Assembly: GCF_015353075.1 (NCBI RefSeq)
Contig: NZ_CP064187.1
Location: 3,554,501 to 3,618,500 of the forward strand
Direction: 5' to 3'
Source: Rhizobium sp. 007
Lineage (GTDB): Bacteria; Pseudomonadota; Alphaproteobacteria; Rhizobiales; Rhizobiaceae
Length of the DNA stretch: 64,000 nucleotides
Below, in pieces: positions 8,663 to 17,632 of this stretch (within the stretch, counting starts at the first letter, position 1; every line of letters begins with the position of its first letter). The notes under the pieces are model-generated. The model did not search any database. It worked only from the letters and a program-made list of their open reading frames with translations, and was not told the origin of the DNA. The position numbers were made by a program, and so were the translations under genes.

Positions 8663-9655
8663 TTACTCAGTGAGACGAAATTCCAGCATGAGGTTCCGCT
8701 CCAAAATGGAGTGATTGTCATCGGAAACGATGATCACATGCGTGCTGCCATCCGGCGCCTGAAAACTGTCCAGGCCTTCCATGTTGTCGATCTGGTAACC
8801 GAAATCGGCCGTCAACAAAATGTCGCCATCGGCGACGGCGTCCGGCCTGATCTCTGCCGCAGCGATGCGCCGGATCCGCATAGCGATGCCGTTGGCGATG
8901 TTGAAACGACGCTCCAGAAGCAAAAGATCGCCGTCCGGCAGAAACGCTCCATCGGTCGGATCGAAATCACCGTTGCGCGTGACCGCGAAGCGGCCCTTGA
9001 GCGGCCCGGATAGGATTGCGCCGTAGATATTCCCCTTCTGATCCCGGCTCTCTTCCGAAATGATGACGGCAGCGCCCTTCAAAGCGCTCTCGGGCGGAGC
9101 CACCGCTAGCGTCTCGAAGCCGCGGCCGCTTCGCAACGACCGTATCGGCACGAGAATGGGGATCGAGCCAGCCGATGACGAGGTCTCGAACCCAGGATCG
9201 GGGTAGGCTTCGACCCGATGGTCTTGTTCGAAGGAAACCAGAACCTGGTCGCCCTTGAGGGCAAGACCCTCGGCATCCATGCGCCCCTTCCCCTCGAAAG
9301 TGGCCCCGCTCCGGTTTTTCATAGGCGTGATTTCAACACCGGACAAACCGGAAAGCCTTCCCTGCTGGTCGCGCTCGATGCTGCCGGTCAGCCAGTGGCC
9401 GGTATCAAGCACACCAACGAAATGCCTCCGGCCCGGCACGAAACGGATCGCCGACCAAGACCCAAAAAGCCGGTTGCCGGACACCATTTCCAGCCCGCCA
9501 AGGAATTCCAGCGGCCCGAATCTCGTCTCGCTGGAACCAATCTTGAAGGTCGAGATGACGCGGCTGCTGATATCCACGCTCTCGCGCGCAACCGCGATCG
9601 AAGCATCCCCAGCGAGACAAAGAACAAGCAAAGCCGAGCGGGACAGACGGATCAT
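8663..9655 (-). CDS. Esterase-like activity of phytase family protein, secreted
   Basis: A 330-residue protein from ATG 9655 with a signal peptide (IRLSRSALLVLCLAGDASIAVA). The motif GPLEFLGGLEM near the mature N-terminus, LSGVEITPM, and GKGRMDAEGLAL are the glycine/aspartate pattern of the phytase-like beta-propeller family (PF13449). No reaction has been established for this family; it is probably periplasmic. AAAGGA lies 11 bases upstream of the start, and the cobT stop is 22 bases upstream, so it is likely the last gene of a cobS-cobT-(this gene) transcript. A link with cobalamin is not implied by the family. Confidence 0.8.
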   Translation of the reverse strand: MIRLSRSALLVLCLAGDASIAVARESVDISSRVISTFKIGSSETRFGPLEFLGGLEMVSGNRLFGSWSAIRFVPGRRHFVGVLDTGHWLTGSIERDQQGRLSGLSGVEITPMKNRSGATFEGKGRMDAEGLALKGDQVLVSFEQDHRVEAYPDPGFETSSSAGSIPILVPIRSLRSGRGFETLAVAPPESALKGAAVIISEESRDQKGNIYGAILSGPLKGRFAVTRNGDFDPTDGAFLPDGDLLLLERRFNIANGIAMRIRRIAAAEIRPDAVADGDILLTADFGYQIDNMEGLDSFQAPDGSTHVIIVSDDNHSILERNLMLEFRLTE

Positions 9656-9677
9656 TAAGCGCCGGTTCCTTTCGCCA

Positions 9678-11579
9678 TCAGCTTGCGCGTCGCAAACGGC
9701 CGCCACGCGGCTGCGCTGCCTGATCTTCGAAGAGCGAGGCAAGCTGCTCGGTCATCGCGCCCGCAAGCTCATCCGCGTCGACGATGGTCACGGCGCGGCG
9801 ATAATAACGCGTCACGTCGTGGCCGATGCCGATCGCAAGCAGTTCGACCGGCGACCGGGTCTCGATCTGCTCGATCACGGCGCGCAGATGACGCTCGAGG
9901 TAATTGCCGGGATTGACCGAAAGCGTGGAGTCGTCGACCGGCGCACCGTCGGAGATCATCATCAGGATGCGGCGCTGTTCGCGGCGAGCAAGAAGACGAT
10001 TATGCGCCCAGATCAGCGCCTCGCCGTCGATATTTTCCTTCAGCAGCCCTTCGCGCATCATCAGGCCGAGATTGGTGCGCGCACGGCGCCACGGCGCGTC
10101 TGCGGACTTGTAGATGATGTGACGCAGGTCGTTGAGGCGGCCGGGCGTCTGCGGCTTGCCGCCGGCAAGCCAGCTCTCGCGCGCCTGCCCGCCCTTCCAG
10201 GCCTTGGTCGTGAAGCCAAGGATCTCGACCTTGACGCCGCAACGCTCCAGCGTGCGGGCCAGAATATCGGCGCAGGTGGCAGCAACGGTGATCGGGCGCC
10301 CGCGCATGGAGCCAGAATTGTCGATCAGCAGCGTCACGACCGTGTCGCGGAACTGCGTGTCCCGCTCCATCTTGAAGGAAAGCGGCTGCATCGGATCGAT
10401 GATGATGCGCTGCAGGCGGGCGGTATCGAGATAGCCCTCTTCCAGATCGAAGTCCCAGGAGCGGTTCTGTTGCGCCATCAGGCGACGCTGCAATCGATTT
10501 GCGAGCCGGCCGACAGCGCCCTGCAGGTGCGCGAGCTGCTTGTCGAGGAAGGCGCGCAGGCGCTCCAGCTCGGCAGCGTCGCAAAGCTCCTCGGCGGTGA
10601 TGATCTCGTCGAACTCTTCGGTAAAGACGTGATAGTCGACCTTCTCGTTGAAATCGGCAAAGGGCGTGTTTGGACGACGGGTTTCGCCCGGTGTTTCCGA
10701 ATCGTCCTCGCCCTCTTCCATCATGTCGTCGTCGGAGATCTCGGCGCCTTCGGTCTCGCCGTCCTCCATCTGCTCGTCGGCAACTTCGCTATCTTCGACC
10801 GGCGCGGCATCGGTGCCCGCGTCATCATCGACCTCGTCCTGATTTGACTCGTCGCCGTTCGGCTGGTCTTCCTGATCCTGCTCGTTGTCCTCATCGGGTT
10901 CGCTGTCGTCGTCGCCGTATTCTTCCGCCATTTCCATAGCGGAGAGCATGTGGCGGATCACCTTCGAGAAAGCCTGCTGGTCGTTGATGACGCTTGTAAG
11001 GTCATCGAGTTCGGAACCCGCCTTCTCCTCTATGAAGGACCGCCAGAGATCGAGAACCTTTCCCGCGGAGGCGGGCGGCTTCTGGCCGGTCAGCTTCTCA
11101 CGCACCATCATGGCGACGGCCTCGCCGATCGGCGCATCCTCCTGCCGCTCGATGCCGGTGAAATTCGCCTTGGAGTACTTCTCCTCGGTCATCGAACGCA
11201 GGTTCGAAGCCACCCCCTCCATGCGCAGCGTGCCGATCGATTCGACGCGAGCCTGCTCGACGGCATCAAAGATCGCACGCGCGTCCGAGCCCTGCGGCGC
11301 CATCGTCGCGTGCACTTTTTCATCGTGGCAGGCAAGCCGAAGCGCCATGGAGTCGCCTAGACCGCGCGTCACCGCCAGCTCATGCGCCGTTGGCCGCTTG
11401 GAAAGCTCGGGTAGCCGAATACGCTCAGCCGTCATGCCGGGGCGCTCGTTGGCAAAAGTCACCTCGACCTCGCCGTCGCCTGCAATCGCGCGCACGCAGC
11501 CGGTTATCGCGCGCCGCAAGGGCTCGACGTCAACCGGGCCGTTTGGTCTTGCTTTCGAATTGTCACCACGTGATGCCAT
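9678..11579 (-). CDS. cobT: Aerobic cobaltochelatase subunit CobT
   Basis: A 633-residue cytosolic protein. With CobS and CobN it inserts cobalt into hydrogenobyrinic acid a,c-diamide in the aerobic cobalamin pathway. An N-terminal CobT domain is followed by a strongly acidic linker (about residues 218-306, with many D/E runs) and a C-terminal von Willebrand A domain whose MIDAS motif DNSGSMRG is at about residue 419. Length and layout match rhizobial CobT. It lies 12 bases behind the cobS stop in the same orientation, as usual in Rhizobiaceae. No cobalamin riboswitch is visible upstream of the pair. Confidence 0.96.
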   Translation of the reverse strand: MASRGDNSKARPNGPVDVEPLRRAITGCVRAIAGDGEVEVTFANERPGMTAERIRLPELSKRPTAHELAVTRGLGDSMALRLACHDEKVHATMAPQGSDARAIFDAVEQARVESIGTLRMEGVASNLRSMTEEKYSKANFTGIERQEDAPIGEAVAMMVREKLTGQKPPASAGKVLDLWRSFIEEKAGSELDDLTSVINDQQAFSKVIRHMLSAMEMAEEYGDDDSEPDEDNEQDQEDQPNGDESNQDEVDDDAGTDAAPVEDSEVADEQMEDGETEGAEISDDDMMEEGEDDSETPGETRRPNTPFADFNEKVDYHVFTEEFDEIITAEELCDAAELERLRAFLDKQLAHLQGAVGRLANRLQRRLMAQQNRSWDFDLEEGYLDTARLQRIIIDPMQPLSFKMERDTQFRDTVVTLLIDNSGSMRGRPITVAATCADILARTLERCGVKVEILGFTTKAWKGGQARESWLAGGKPQTPGRLNDLRHIIYKSADAPWRRARTNLGLMMREGLLKENIDGEALIWAHNRLLARREQRRILMMISDGAPVDDSTLSVNPGNYLERHLRAVIEQIETRSPVELLAIGIGHDVTRYYRRAVTIVDADELAGAMTEQLASLFEDQAAQPRGGRLRRAS

Positions 11580-11591
11580 GATCGACGGGCC

Positions 11592-12584
11592 TTAAGCCTC
11601 CAGCACGATGTTGGCTGCGCTCTCCTTGAGCTCGACACCAAAGGCGCGCTGATAGTGCTCGGCGACCAGCGGACGCTCCAGCTCGTCGCACTTGTTGAGG
11701 AAGGTGACGCGGAAGGCGAAGGCGAGGTCGCCGAAGATATCGGCGTTTTCAGCCCAGGTGATGACCGTACGCGGGCTCATGACAGTCGACAGATCGCCGT
11801 TCATGAAGGAAGCGCGCGTCAGATCGGCGACACGGACCATCTTAGAAACGGTATCGCGGCCGTTCTTGTCCTTCTGGAAGCTTTTCACCTTGGCGGTGAC
11901 GATGTTCACTTCATGGTCGTGCGGCAGGTAGTTCAACGTGGTGACGATCGACCAGCGGTCCATCTGCGCCTGGTTGATCTGCTGCGTGCCATGATAGAGG
12001 CCGGTGGTATCGCCGAGGCCGATGGTGTTTGCCGTCGCAAAGAGGCGGAAGGCCGGATGCGGACGAATGACTCGGCTCTGATCGAGCAGCGTCAGGCGGC
12101 CTGAAGATTCCAGCACGCGCTGGATGACGAACATGACGTCCGGACGGCCGGCGTCATATTCATCGAAGACGAGCGCGACATTGTGCTGATAGGCCCAGGG
12201 CAGGATGCCGTCCTTGAATTCCGTGACCTGAAGGCCGTCCTTGACGACGATCGCGTCCTTGCCGACGAGATCGATACGGCTGACGTGGCTGTCGAGGTTG
12301 ATGCGCACGCAGGGCCAATTGAGGCGGGCAGCGACCTGCTCGATGTGAGAGGATTTACCGGTGCCGTGGTAGCCGGAGATCATGACGCGGCGGTTGTGGG
12401 CAAAACCTGCAAGAATGGCGAGCGTCGTCTCGCGGTCGAAGAGATAGTCGTTATCCAGGTCCGGAACGTAGGCATCGCCCTTGCTGTAAGCCGGAACGCG
12501 GATATCGGAATCGATCCCGAAGACCTCCCTGACCGAAACGGTAGTGTCTGGAAGCTCGGAAATATCAAGGTCAATCTTGCTCAT
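11592..12584 (-). CDS. cobS: Aerobic cobaltochelatase subunit CobS
   Basis: A 330-residue AAA+ ATPase (MoxR-like clade) that forms the chelatase motor with CobT. The Walker A motif GYHGTGKS is at residues 71-78, and Walker B is seen as [15 protein letters not shown]. The arginine-containing segment [22 protein letters not shown] is the sensor region of the family. Two ATGs lie next to each other (12587 and 12584); 12584 gives the better spacing from GGAG and the usual N-terminus [13 protein letters not shown]. The frame upstream of 12587 is not conserved-looking and is left out. Confidence 0.96.
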   Translation of the reverse strand: MSKIDLDISELPDTTVSVREVFGIDSDIRVPAYSKGDAYVPDLDNDYLFDRETTLAILAGFAHNRRVMISGYHGTGKSSHIEQVAARLNWPCVRINLDSHVSRIDLVGKDAIVVKDGLQVTEFKDGILPWAYQHNVALVFDEYDAGRPDVMFVIQRVLESSGRLTLLDQSRVIRPHPAFRLFATANTIGLGDTTGLYHGTQQINQAQMDRWSIVTTLNYLPHDHEVNIVTAKVKSFQKDKNGRDTVSKMVRVADLTRASFMNGDLSTVMSPRTVITWAENADIFGDLAFAFRVTFLNKCDELERPLVAEHYQRAFGVELKESAANIVLEA

Positions 12585-12895
12585 CATGTCTCCAAGGCGG
12601 GTGCTTCCACCCGGCCATACTATCTCAGGCCATTTCGCAACCATGACGCCGCAGCTTTGTTCTGCGCCCGTTCAAGGTGGGAACGTCGGCGATACCTCTC
12701 CGGGACTGAAGCGAAACCTCGGCGGGATAATGACCGCTTGCGAGCATTCTGGAACAAAGTCCCGGACAAGAAACGCCGCGTCCGGAAGGTTGGCAAAGGC
12801 GGCGTTGGCAAAACGCACAGATGCATGCCGCGGTTGCCTGCGGCCTCAGCCGATTTGGACCATACCCGATTGAAGACGGAGAGCAAGGACAGGAA
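12585..12895. other. Intergenic region between cobS and the J-domain gene (311 bp)
   Basis: Both flanking genes are on the minus strand, so this stretch is downstream of the J-domain gene and upstream of cobS. It must hold the cobS promoter. I see no conserved coding frame, no tRNA and no B12-box-like cobalamin riboswitch. Short GC-rich inverted repeats (for example near 12598-12614) are present but not distinctive. Confidence 0.6.
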
Positions 12896-13510
12896 TTAAC
12901 AAAAACCGTTCTGCTTCAACAATTGATAGGCCTGGATGACGGCGCGGAAGCGCTCTTCGGAACCGCGGTCGCCGCCGTTGGCATCGGGATGATGCTTCTT
13001 GACCAATTCCTTGTAGCGGGTCTTGATCTCGGCAGAGGTGGCACTTGCCTGCAGCCCCATCGTATCGAAGGCCTTGGCCTCCAGGCTCTTCAACTTGCGT
13101 TGCTCGGGAAAACGCGGACCGCTGCCCTTGGCGCCGCTGACGAAACCGAAGGGATCGCGCACACGGCTATAGGCGCCGGAGCGGATGTCCGAATGCAGCG
13201 GGCTGTCCTTCGCCGCCTTGTTGACGCCGACGGTCCAGGTCGGACGATGCCCGGTGACCGCCTCCTTCTGGTAGCGGGCGATTTCGCCGTCCGAGAGGCC
13301 GGAAAAATAATTGTAGCCCTTGTTGTATTCCTTGACGTGCTCGAAGCAGAAAAGAAAGAACTGCCCTTCGGCATTGCGTCCGACAGGAGCGCGATGCACG
13401 CCTTTTTTATCACAGCCGTCCCACTGGCAGGTCGGAGGAGCCTGCTCGGTTTCCTGCTCGCGTTTGCGGCGGGTGCGGATGCGATCGAAATATTTGGAAT
13501 CGAGTCTCAT
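12896..13510 (-). CDS. J-domain (DnaJ-type) protein
   Basis: A 204-residue protein with an unusual order: the J domain is at the C-terminus (about residues 145-204), with the HPD motif in KKHHPDANGGD, while the N-terminal half has a CQWDGCDKKG / FFLFCFEHVKEYN pattern with possible metal-binding Cys and His. It probably stimulates an Hsp70 partner, but the client is unknown. The protein is shorter than true DnaJ and lacks the Gly/Phe and zinc-finger domains. ATG 13510 (MRLDSKYFDRI) is preferred to a longer frame from 13549. It is divergent from bolA with 107 bases between starts, as in other Rhizobiaceae. Confidence 0.88.
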   Translation of the reverse strand: MRLDSKYFDRIRTRRKREQETEQAPPTCQWDGCDKKGVHRAPVGRNAEGQFFLFCFEHVKEYNKGYNYFSGLSDGEIARYQKEAVTGHRPTWTVGVNKAAKDSPLHSDIRSGAYSRVRDPFGFVSGAKGSGPRFPEQRKLKSLEAKAFDTMGLQASATSAEIKTRYKELVKKHHPDANGGDRGSEERFRAVIQAYQLLKQNGFC

Positions 13511-13617
13511 GACGGCGCTAATTATGGGCCTGCCGCGAAGCGACGACAAGAATTGACAAACACGAATGTTGCTGGCTTGGTGGGAACCCCCTTTTTGCGA
13601 AGCAACTGGACGAAATC

Positions 13618-13899
13618 GTGACCCTTGAGACCCGCATCGAAGAAAAACTGACCGAAGCTTTTGCGCCCGAGCGGCTGAGCGTCATCAACGAAAGCCGCCT
13701 GCATGCCGGCCATCAGCCGGGTTTCACCGGCACCGGTGAAACGCACATGCGCGTGCGCATCGTCTCAGCCAAGTTTGCAGGAATGACGAGGCTCGCCCGC
13801 CACCGCGCCGTCACCGAACTGCTGAAGCCGGAACTTGACGCAGGGCTGCATGCGCTCGCCGTAGAGCTCGCCGCACCCGGCGAAGCAACCAGCTGGTAG
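13618..13899 (+). CDS. bolA: BolA family protein
   Basis: A 93-residue cytosolic protein. ESRLHAGHQPGF and GETHMRVRIVSAKFAGM carry the conserved histidines of the BolA fold. BolA proteins pair with monothiol glutaredoxins and bind or transfer iron-sulfur clusters; in rhizobia they take part in iron signalling. The start is a GTG at 13618, with no ATG in frame upstream that fits. Its last codons overlap the -35 element of the EcfG-type promoter of the next gene (13899-13923). Confidence 0.92.
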   Translation: MTLETRIEEKLTEAFAPERLSVINESRLHAGHQPGFTGTGETHMRVRIVSAKFAGMTRLARHRAVTELLKPELDAGLHALAVELAAPGEATSW

Positions 13900-13923
13900 G
13901 AACACGTCCCTCAAATAAGCGTT
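13899..13923 (+). promoter_or_regulatory. EcfG (general stress response) promoter candidate
   Basis: GGAAC at 13899-13903 and CGTT at 13920-13923 are separated by 16 bases, an exact match to the consensus GGAAC-N16/17-CGTT of the alphaproteobacterial stress sigma factor EcfG. The downstream start is at 13954 with a strong AAGGAGG in between, so the leader would be about 25 bases. The -35 box begins on the last base of the bolA stop codon. Confidence 0.65.
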
Positions 13924-13953
13924 TGCCCTCCTTTCACCAAGGAGGAAACAGGG

Positions 13954-14277
13954 ATGACGAAGCCGACGATTGCCCGCATCTGGCGCGGACGTACGCCAAG
14001 AGCCAAGGCTGACGAGTACGAAGCCTATAACTACGAAGCGGGCATCAAGCCGCTGATTGAGAAAGCACTTGGCGTCCAGACTTTTCGCGAAAACCGCGAC
14101 ACGGAAAGCGAATTCGTGACGATATCTTATTGGGAGAATATCGAGGCGATGAGCACCTTTGCCGGCACCGATCCCACGAAGATCCATCACCTCGAACGCG
14201 ACAGCGAATTTTTGATCGAACTGCCGAAAGAAGTGCAAATCCTGCGTCTGCTCACCAGCCACGGAGCGACCGGATAA
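13954..14277 (+). CDS. Antibiotic biosynthesis monooxygenase (ABM)-fold protein
   Basis: A 107-residue single-domain protein. The pattern IARIWRGRTPRAKADEYEAYN, then GVQTFRENRD, FVTISYWENIEAM and FAGTDP is that of dimeric alpha/beta-barrel ABM-fold proteins. Members include small monooxygenases and haem-degrading enzymes, but many have no known activity. The start has an excellent ribosome-binding site (AAGGAGG, 13940-13946). The consensus EcfG promoter just upstream suggests it belongs to the general stress regulon. It is convergent with the corC-like gene, 3 bases away. Confidence 0.82.
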   Translation: MTKPTIARIWRGRTPRAKADEYEAYNYEAGIKPLIEKALGVQTFRENRDTESEFVTISYWENIEAMSTFAGTDPTKIHHLERDSEFLIELPKEVQILRLLTSHGATG

Positions 14278-14280
14278 GAT

Positions 14281-15591
14281 TCAGAGCGGTTTGGTCTCGT
14301 TCTCCGCAGCAGGACGGATGCGTAGCCTGGTGATGCGGTTCTTCTCGCGCTTCATGACGATGAAGCGCTTGCCGTAAAAAGTGAAGGCCTGCCGCTCTTC
14401 CGGGATCGTCATCGATTCATGGATGACGAGGCCGGCGATCGTCGTCGCCTCTTCGTCGGGCAACTGCCAATCGAGCGCGCGGTTCAGGTCCCGGATCGGC
14501 ACACTGCCATCGACAACGATCGAGCCGTCGGATTCCTGGCGCACGCCCTGCATATCGATGTCGTGCTCATCGGAAATATCGCCGACGATCTCTTCCAGGA
14601 TGTCCTCGAGCGTCACGATGCCCTGCACCTCACCATACTCATCGACGACGACGGCGAAGTGCTGCTTGCGGCGCAGGAACGCATTGAGCTGATCTTCGAG
14701 ATTTGTGCTGTCCGGCACGAACCACGGTTTCTGGGCAATCTTGACGATATCGAGATTCTCCGGCTCCACGTTCGGCTCGGCCAGCGCGCGCAGCAAGTCT
14801 TTTGCGTGGACGACGCCGATGATGTTGTCGATCGTGCCGCGCCACAGCGGCATCCGGGTATAGGGGCTCTCGAGGATCGTGCGAACCACTACCTCAGGCG
14901 CGTCATCTGCATTGATCGCCCGCATCGCCGTGCGGTGGACCATGATGTCGGAGAGTTCGAGCTGGCTAAGATCGAGTATTCCGCCAAGACGATCCCGGTC
15001 AGCCTTCACCACCGCCCCCTCGCGATGCAACAGATCGACGGTACCGCGCAGTTCCTCGTGCGCCGTCAGCATCGGGATTTCACGCGATAGTGTGATGCCG
15101 AAGCTCCCCAGGATCCGGCGGACGACGGCATTGACGAGAGATGAGATCGGGCCGACGACAGCGACAAAGAGCTTGATTGGCAATGCCGCGCTCAATGCAA
15201 AACGGTCAGGCGACGAGATCGCCCAGCTCTTCGGCAAAACTTCCGCGAAAATGACGAGGATCACAGTCATCGCAAGCGTTGCAAGCGCCACGCCCGAGCT
15301 GCCGAAGAGACTGAGAAACAAGCTAGTCGCCAGAGACGAAGACAGGATGTTTGCAAGGTTGTTGCCGATCAGCAGCGCCCCGATCAGCCGGTCGCGCCGC
15401 TCGATCAGCTGGCGCACAAGACCGGCGCGCATCTCGCCGTTGGCTTCGAGCGTATGCATGCGGCTGCGAGAGACCGCCGTCAGTGCAGTCTCCGAACCAA
15501 CGAAGAAGGCTGATACCAGCACGAGGGCCACGATGGAAACGATTTCCGGCCAGTAAACCGCAAGAAATGCCAGCGTGCCTTCGAGTGTCAT
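14281..15591 (-). CDS. HlyC/CorC-family membrane protein with CBS domains
   Basis: A 436-residue protein with an N-terminal DUF21 (CNNM) domain of about four membrane segments (residues about 10-190), a CBS pair (about 205-330, including TRMPLWRGTIDNIIGVVHAKDLL), and a C-terminal CorC_HlyC domain with VVDEYGEVQGIVTLEDILEE. Proteins of this type are linked to magnesium and cobalt efflux or resistance; the old name hemolysin is misleading. It overlaps the aroB stop by 4 bases and so forms an aroK-aroB-(this gene) operon, a common arrangement in Rhizobiales. Confidence 0.92.
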   Translation of the reverse strand: MTLEGTLAFLAVYWPEIVSIVALVLVSAFFVGSETALTAVSRSRMHTLEANGEMRAGLVRQLIERRDRLIGALLIGNNLANILSSSLATSLFLSLFGSSGVALATLAMTVILVIFAEVLPKSWAISSPDRFALSAALPIKLFVAVVGPISSLVNAVVRRILGSFGITLSREIPMLTAHEELRGTVDLLHREGAVVKADRDRLGGILDLSQLELSDIMVHRTAMRAINADDAPEVVVRTILESPYTRMPLWRGTIDNIIGVVHAKDLLRALAEPNVEPENLDIVKIAQKPWFVPDSTNLEDQLNAFLRRKQHFAVVVDEYGEVQGIVTLEDILEEIVGDISDEHDIDMQGVRQESDGSIVVDGSVPIRDLNRALDWQLPDEEATTIAGLVIHESMTIPEERQAFTFYGKRFIVMKREKNRITRLRIRPAAENETKPL

Positions 15592-16718
15592 TGCGGCTGC
15601 TTTTGCTTGAGGAAGCCCAACACTTCGGAAGCCGGCACGTCATCGGCGATGAACGACCGGCCAATGCCGTGCGTCAGGATGAAGGTGAACTTGCCGTTTT
15701 TCACTTTCTTGTCCTGCGCCATCGCGTCGAGCAGCGTTTCAGCCGGCGGAAGAACGCCCGGAATATCGGACATGCGCGTCGGCAGGCCGACCTCTTTCAG
15801 ATGTTTCTCAACCCGCTTCGCGTCATCAGGGCTTGCGAGATTCATGCGCGCGGAAAATTCATGCGCGAGGACCATGCCGATCGAAACGCCTTCACCGTGC
15901 ACCAGGCGTGCACTCTCATAGGCGGTGGCCGCCTCCAGAGCGTGCCCAAAAGTATGGCCGAGATTGAGAAGCGCCCGCGGACCGTTCTCGCGCTCGTCAG
16001 CGACCACGACATCGGATTTCGCCTGACAGCTTGTGGCAATCGCCTCGATACGCGCAGAGCCGCCGGCAAAGACGGCGCTCCAGTTTGTTTCAAGCCAAGC
16101 GAAAAAATCCGGCTTGTCGATAAGCCCGTATTTCGCGACTTCTGCATAGCCGGCACGGAATTCGCGCTCGCTGAGAGAGTTAAGAACATCCGTATCGGCA
16201 AGGACCAGATCCGGCTGATGGAAGACGCCGATAAGGTTCTTGCCGTGTCGGCTGTTGATGCCCGTCTTGCCGCCGACGGAAGAATCCACCTGCGAAAGCA
16301 GCGACGTCGGCACCTGCACGAAGCGCACGCCGCGACGCACGATGCCGGCGGCAAAGCCGGCAAGATCGCCAATAACGCCGCCGCCAAGCGCAATGACGTA
16401 ATCATTCCGCTCGACGCGCGCCTCCAGGATCTTGTCGCAGACGGTCATGAGATGCTCGAAGCTCTTCGTCTTCTCGCCGGCGGGCAGCACAAGCTGCGCG
16501 CACATGATACCCGAGCCTTCGAGGCTTTTTGCGAGAGCTTCGAGATAGAGTGGCGCCACATGCTCATCCGTGATGATCGCAGCTTTGCGACCCTTCAGCC
16601 GGGACGCTATTTCCGCTCCAGCACGCGCGATCAGGCCCGGCCCGATCAATATATCGTAGGCGCGCTCACCGAGCGGTACGTGAACCTTTCGTTCGGCGGA
16701 GGAGGTGATCGCATTCAT
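15588..16718 (-). CDS. aroB: 3-dehydroquinate synthase
   Basis: A 376-residue cytosolic enzyme, the second step of the shikimate pathway, converting DAHP to 3-dehydroquinate with NAD and a divalent metal. The NAD-binding motif GGGVIGDLAGFAAGIV is at about residues 108-123, followed by VQVPTSLLSQVDSSVGGKTGIN. The metal-binding histidines are in LNLGHTFGHALE and LVHGEGVSIGM. The start overlaps the aroK stop by 4 bases (ATGA), so aroK and aroB are translationally coupled. Confidence 0.97.
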   Translation of the reverse strand: MNAITSSAERKVHVPLGERAYDILIGPGLIARAGAEIASRLKGRKAAIITDEHVAPLYLEALAKSLEGSGIMCAQLVLPAGEKTKSFEHLMTVCDKILEARVERNDYVIALGGGVIGDLAGFAAGIVRRGVRFVQVPTSLLSQVDSSVGGKTGINSRHGKNLIGVFHQPDLVLADTDVLNSLSEREFRAGYAEVAKYGLIDKPDFFAWLETNWSAVFAGGSARIEAIATSCQAKSDVVVADERENGPRALLNLGHTFGHALEAATAYESARLVHGEGVSIGMVLAHEFSARMNLASPDDAKRVEKHLKEVGLPTRMSDIPGVLPPAETLLDAMAQDKKVKNGKFTFILTHGIGRSFIADDVPASEVLGFLKQKQPQ

Positions 16719-17305
16719 GGTTCGGTACTTTCGGTTTGGGCTTCGATCACGGCTTTCAACACTTCGTCAGCCATGACTTCCTTACGCACATCGCGCGACA
16801 ACACGGTGATGTCGGCTTCGGCATAGATCGGGTATCGCGCGTTCATCAGGTTTTCGAGCGTCTGCTTTGGATTCTCGGTCTTCAGGAGCGGGCGCGTGTC
16901 GCGCTTGCTGACCCGCTCCCACAGCACGTCGAGATCGGCCTTCAGCCAGACGGAAAGGCCGCTCTTCTTGATGTGCTTGCGCGTCCGATCATTGATGAAA
17001 GCGCCACCTCCGGTAGATACCACGCGCGGCCCATTTTTCAGCAACCGCTTCATCACGCGTGTTTCCAGCGCACGGAACTCATCTTCGCCATAAGCTGCGA
17101 AAAGCTCCGAGATGGTCATTCGGGAGACGCGCTCGATCTCTACGTCGCTGTCGATGAAAGGAATACCCAGCTGATGGGCGACGATACGGCCGACGGAGGA
17201 TTTGCCGGCCCCCATGAGGCCGACGAGGATCAGATTGCGGGACCCGAGCGTGGCGCGAGCTCTGTCTTTCAGGCTGTCTCCCACTTTCAGAACTGGGTCA
17301 CTCAT
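16715..17305 (-). CDS. aroK: Shikimate kinase
   Basis: A 196-residue P-loop kinase that phosphorylates shikimate with ATP. The Walker A motif GLMGAGKSS is at residues 29-37. The shikimate-binding segments FIDSDVEIERVS and FRALETRVMKRL, STGGGAF, and the lid RDTRPLLKTENP are all present. I chose ATG 17305 (MSDPVLKVGDSL). The frame continues upstream to 17545, but that part runs across the divergent promoter and has no family match. It is the first gene of aroK-aroB-corC and is divergent from the small gene before xerD. Confidence 0.96.
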   Translation of the reverse strand: MSDPVLKVGDSLKDRARATLGSRNLILVGLMGAGKSSVGRIVAHQLGIPFIDSDVEIERVSRMTISELFAAYGEDEFRALETRVMKRLLKNGPRVVSTGGGAFINDRTRKHIKKSGLSVWLKADLDVLWERVSKRDTRPLLKTENPKQTLENLMNARYPIYAEADITVLSRDVRKEVMADEVLKAVIEAQTESTEP

Positions 17306-17451
17306 CGGTCCATTCACACTTTGTTTGCAAACGGTATCGACAAATGCGGGTGTAGCGTCAAGTCGCGGACCAGGGAAACATGGTTCAAAAGCCGCTTCTT
17401 GCACGCAAACCCGCTTCTTCATAAAAGAGGCAGAGCTCATGGAGTTGCGAA

Positions 17452-17628
17452 ATGCCGACCCTCTTGCGTCTATTGGCTGTCCTGGCGATGATCGCTGGGG
17501 CGATTTATGGCGGGATGGTGGCGCTCGTGACCTTCGTGGAGCCACAGCCGCGCGACGTGACGATCCGCATCCCGTCGGAACGGATCAACCCGCCGGCAAC
17601 TGGCACGATCAAACCGGCGAAGAAGTGA
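17452..17628 (+). CDS. Small single-pass membrane protein, 58 aa
   Basis: A 58-codon frame from ATG 17452 (GGAG 8 bases upstream) to TGA 17628. The protein begins [20 protein letters not shown] and has one hydrophobic segment at about residues 3-27, followed by a polar, proline-rich tail ([20 protein letters not shown]). It ends 4 bases before the xerD start, so it is likely cotranscribed with xerD. A similar small frame at this place is common in Rhizobiaceae and sometimes mislabelled as a histidine kinase. No function is known. It could be an uncharacterised inner-membrane microprotein. Confidence 0.75.
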   Translation: MPTLLRLLAVLAMIAGAIYGGMVALVTFVEPQPRDVTIRIPSERINPPATGTIKPAKK

Positions 17629-17632
17629 TCCG

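Noticed and set aside
12585..12895. Cobalamin riboswitch upstream of cobS
   Set aside because: No B12-box-like conserved core was found by eye in this region.
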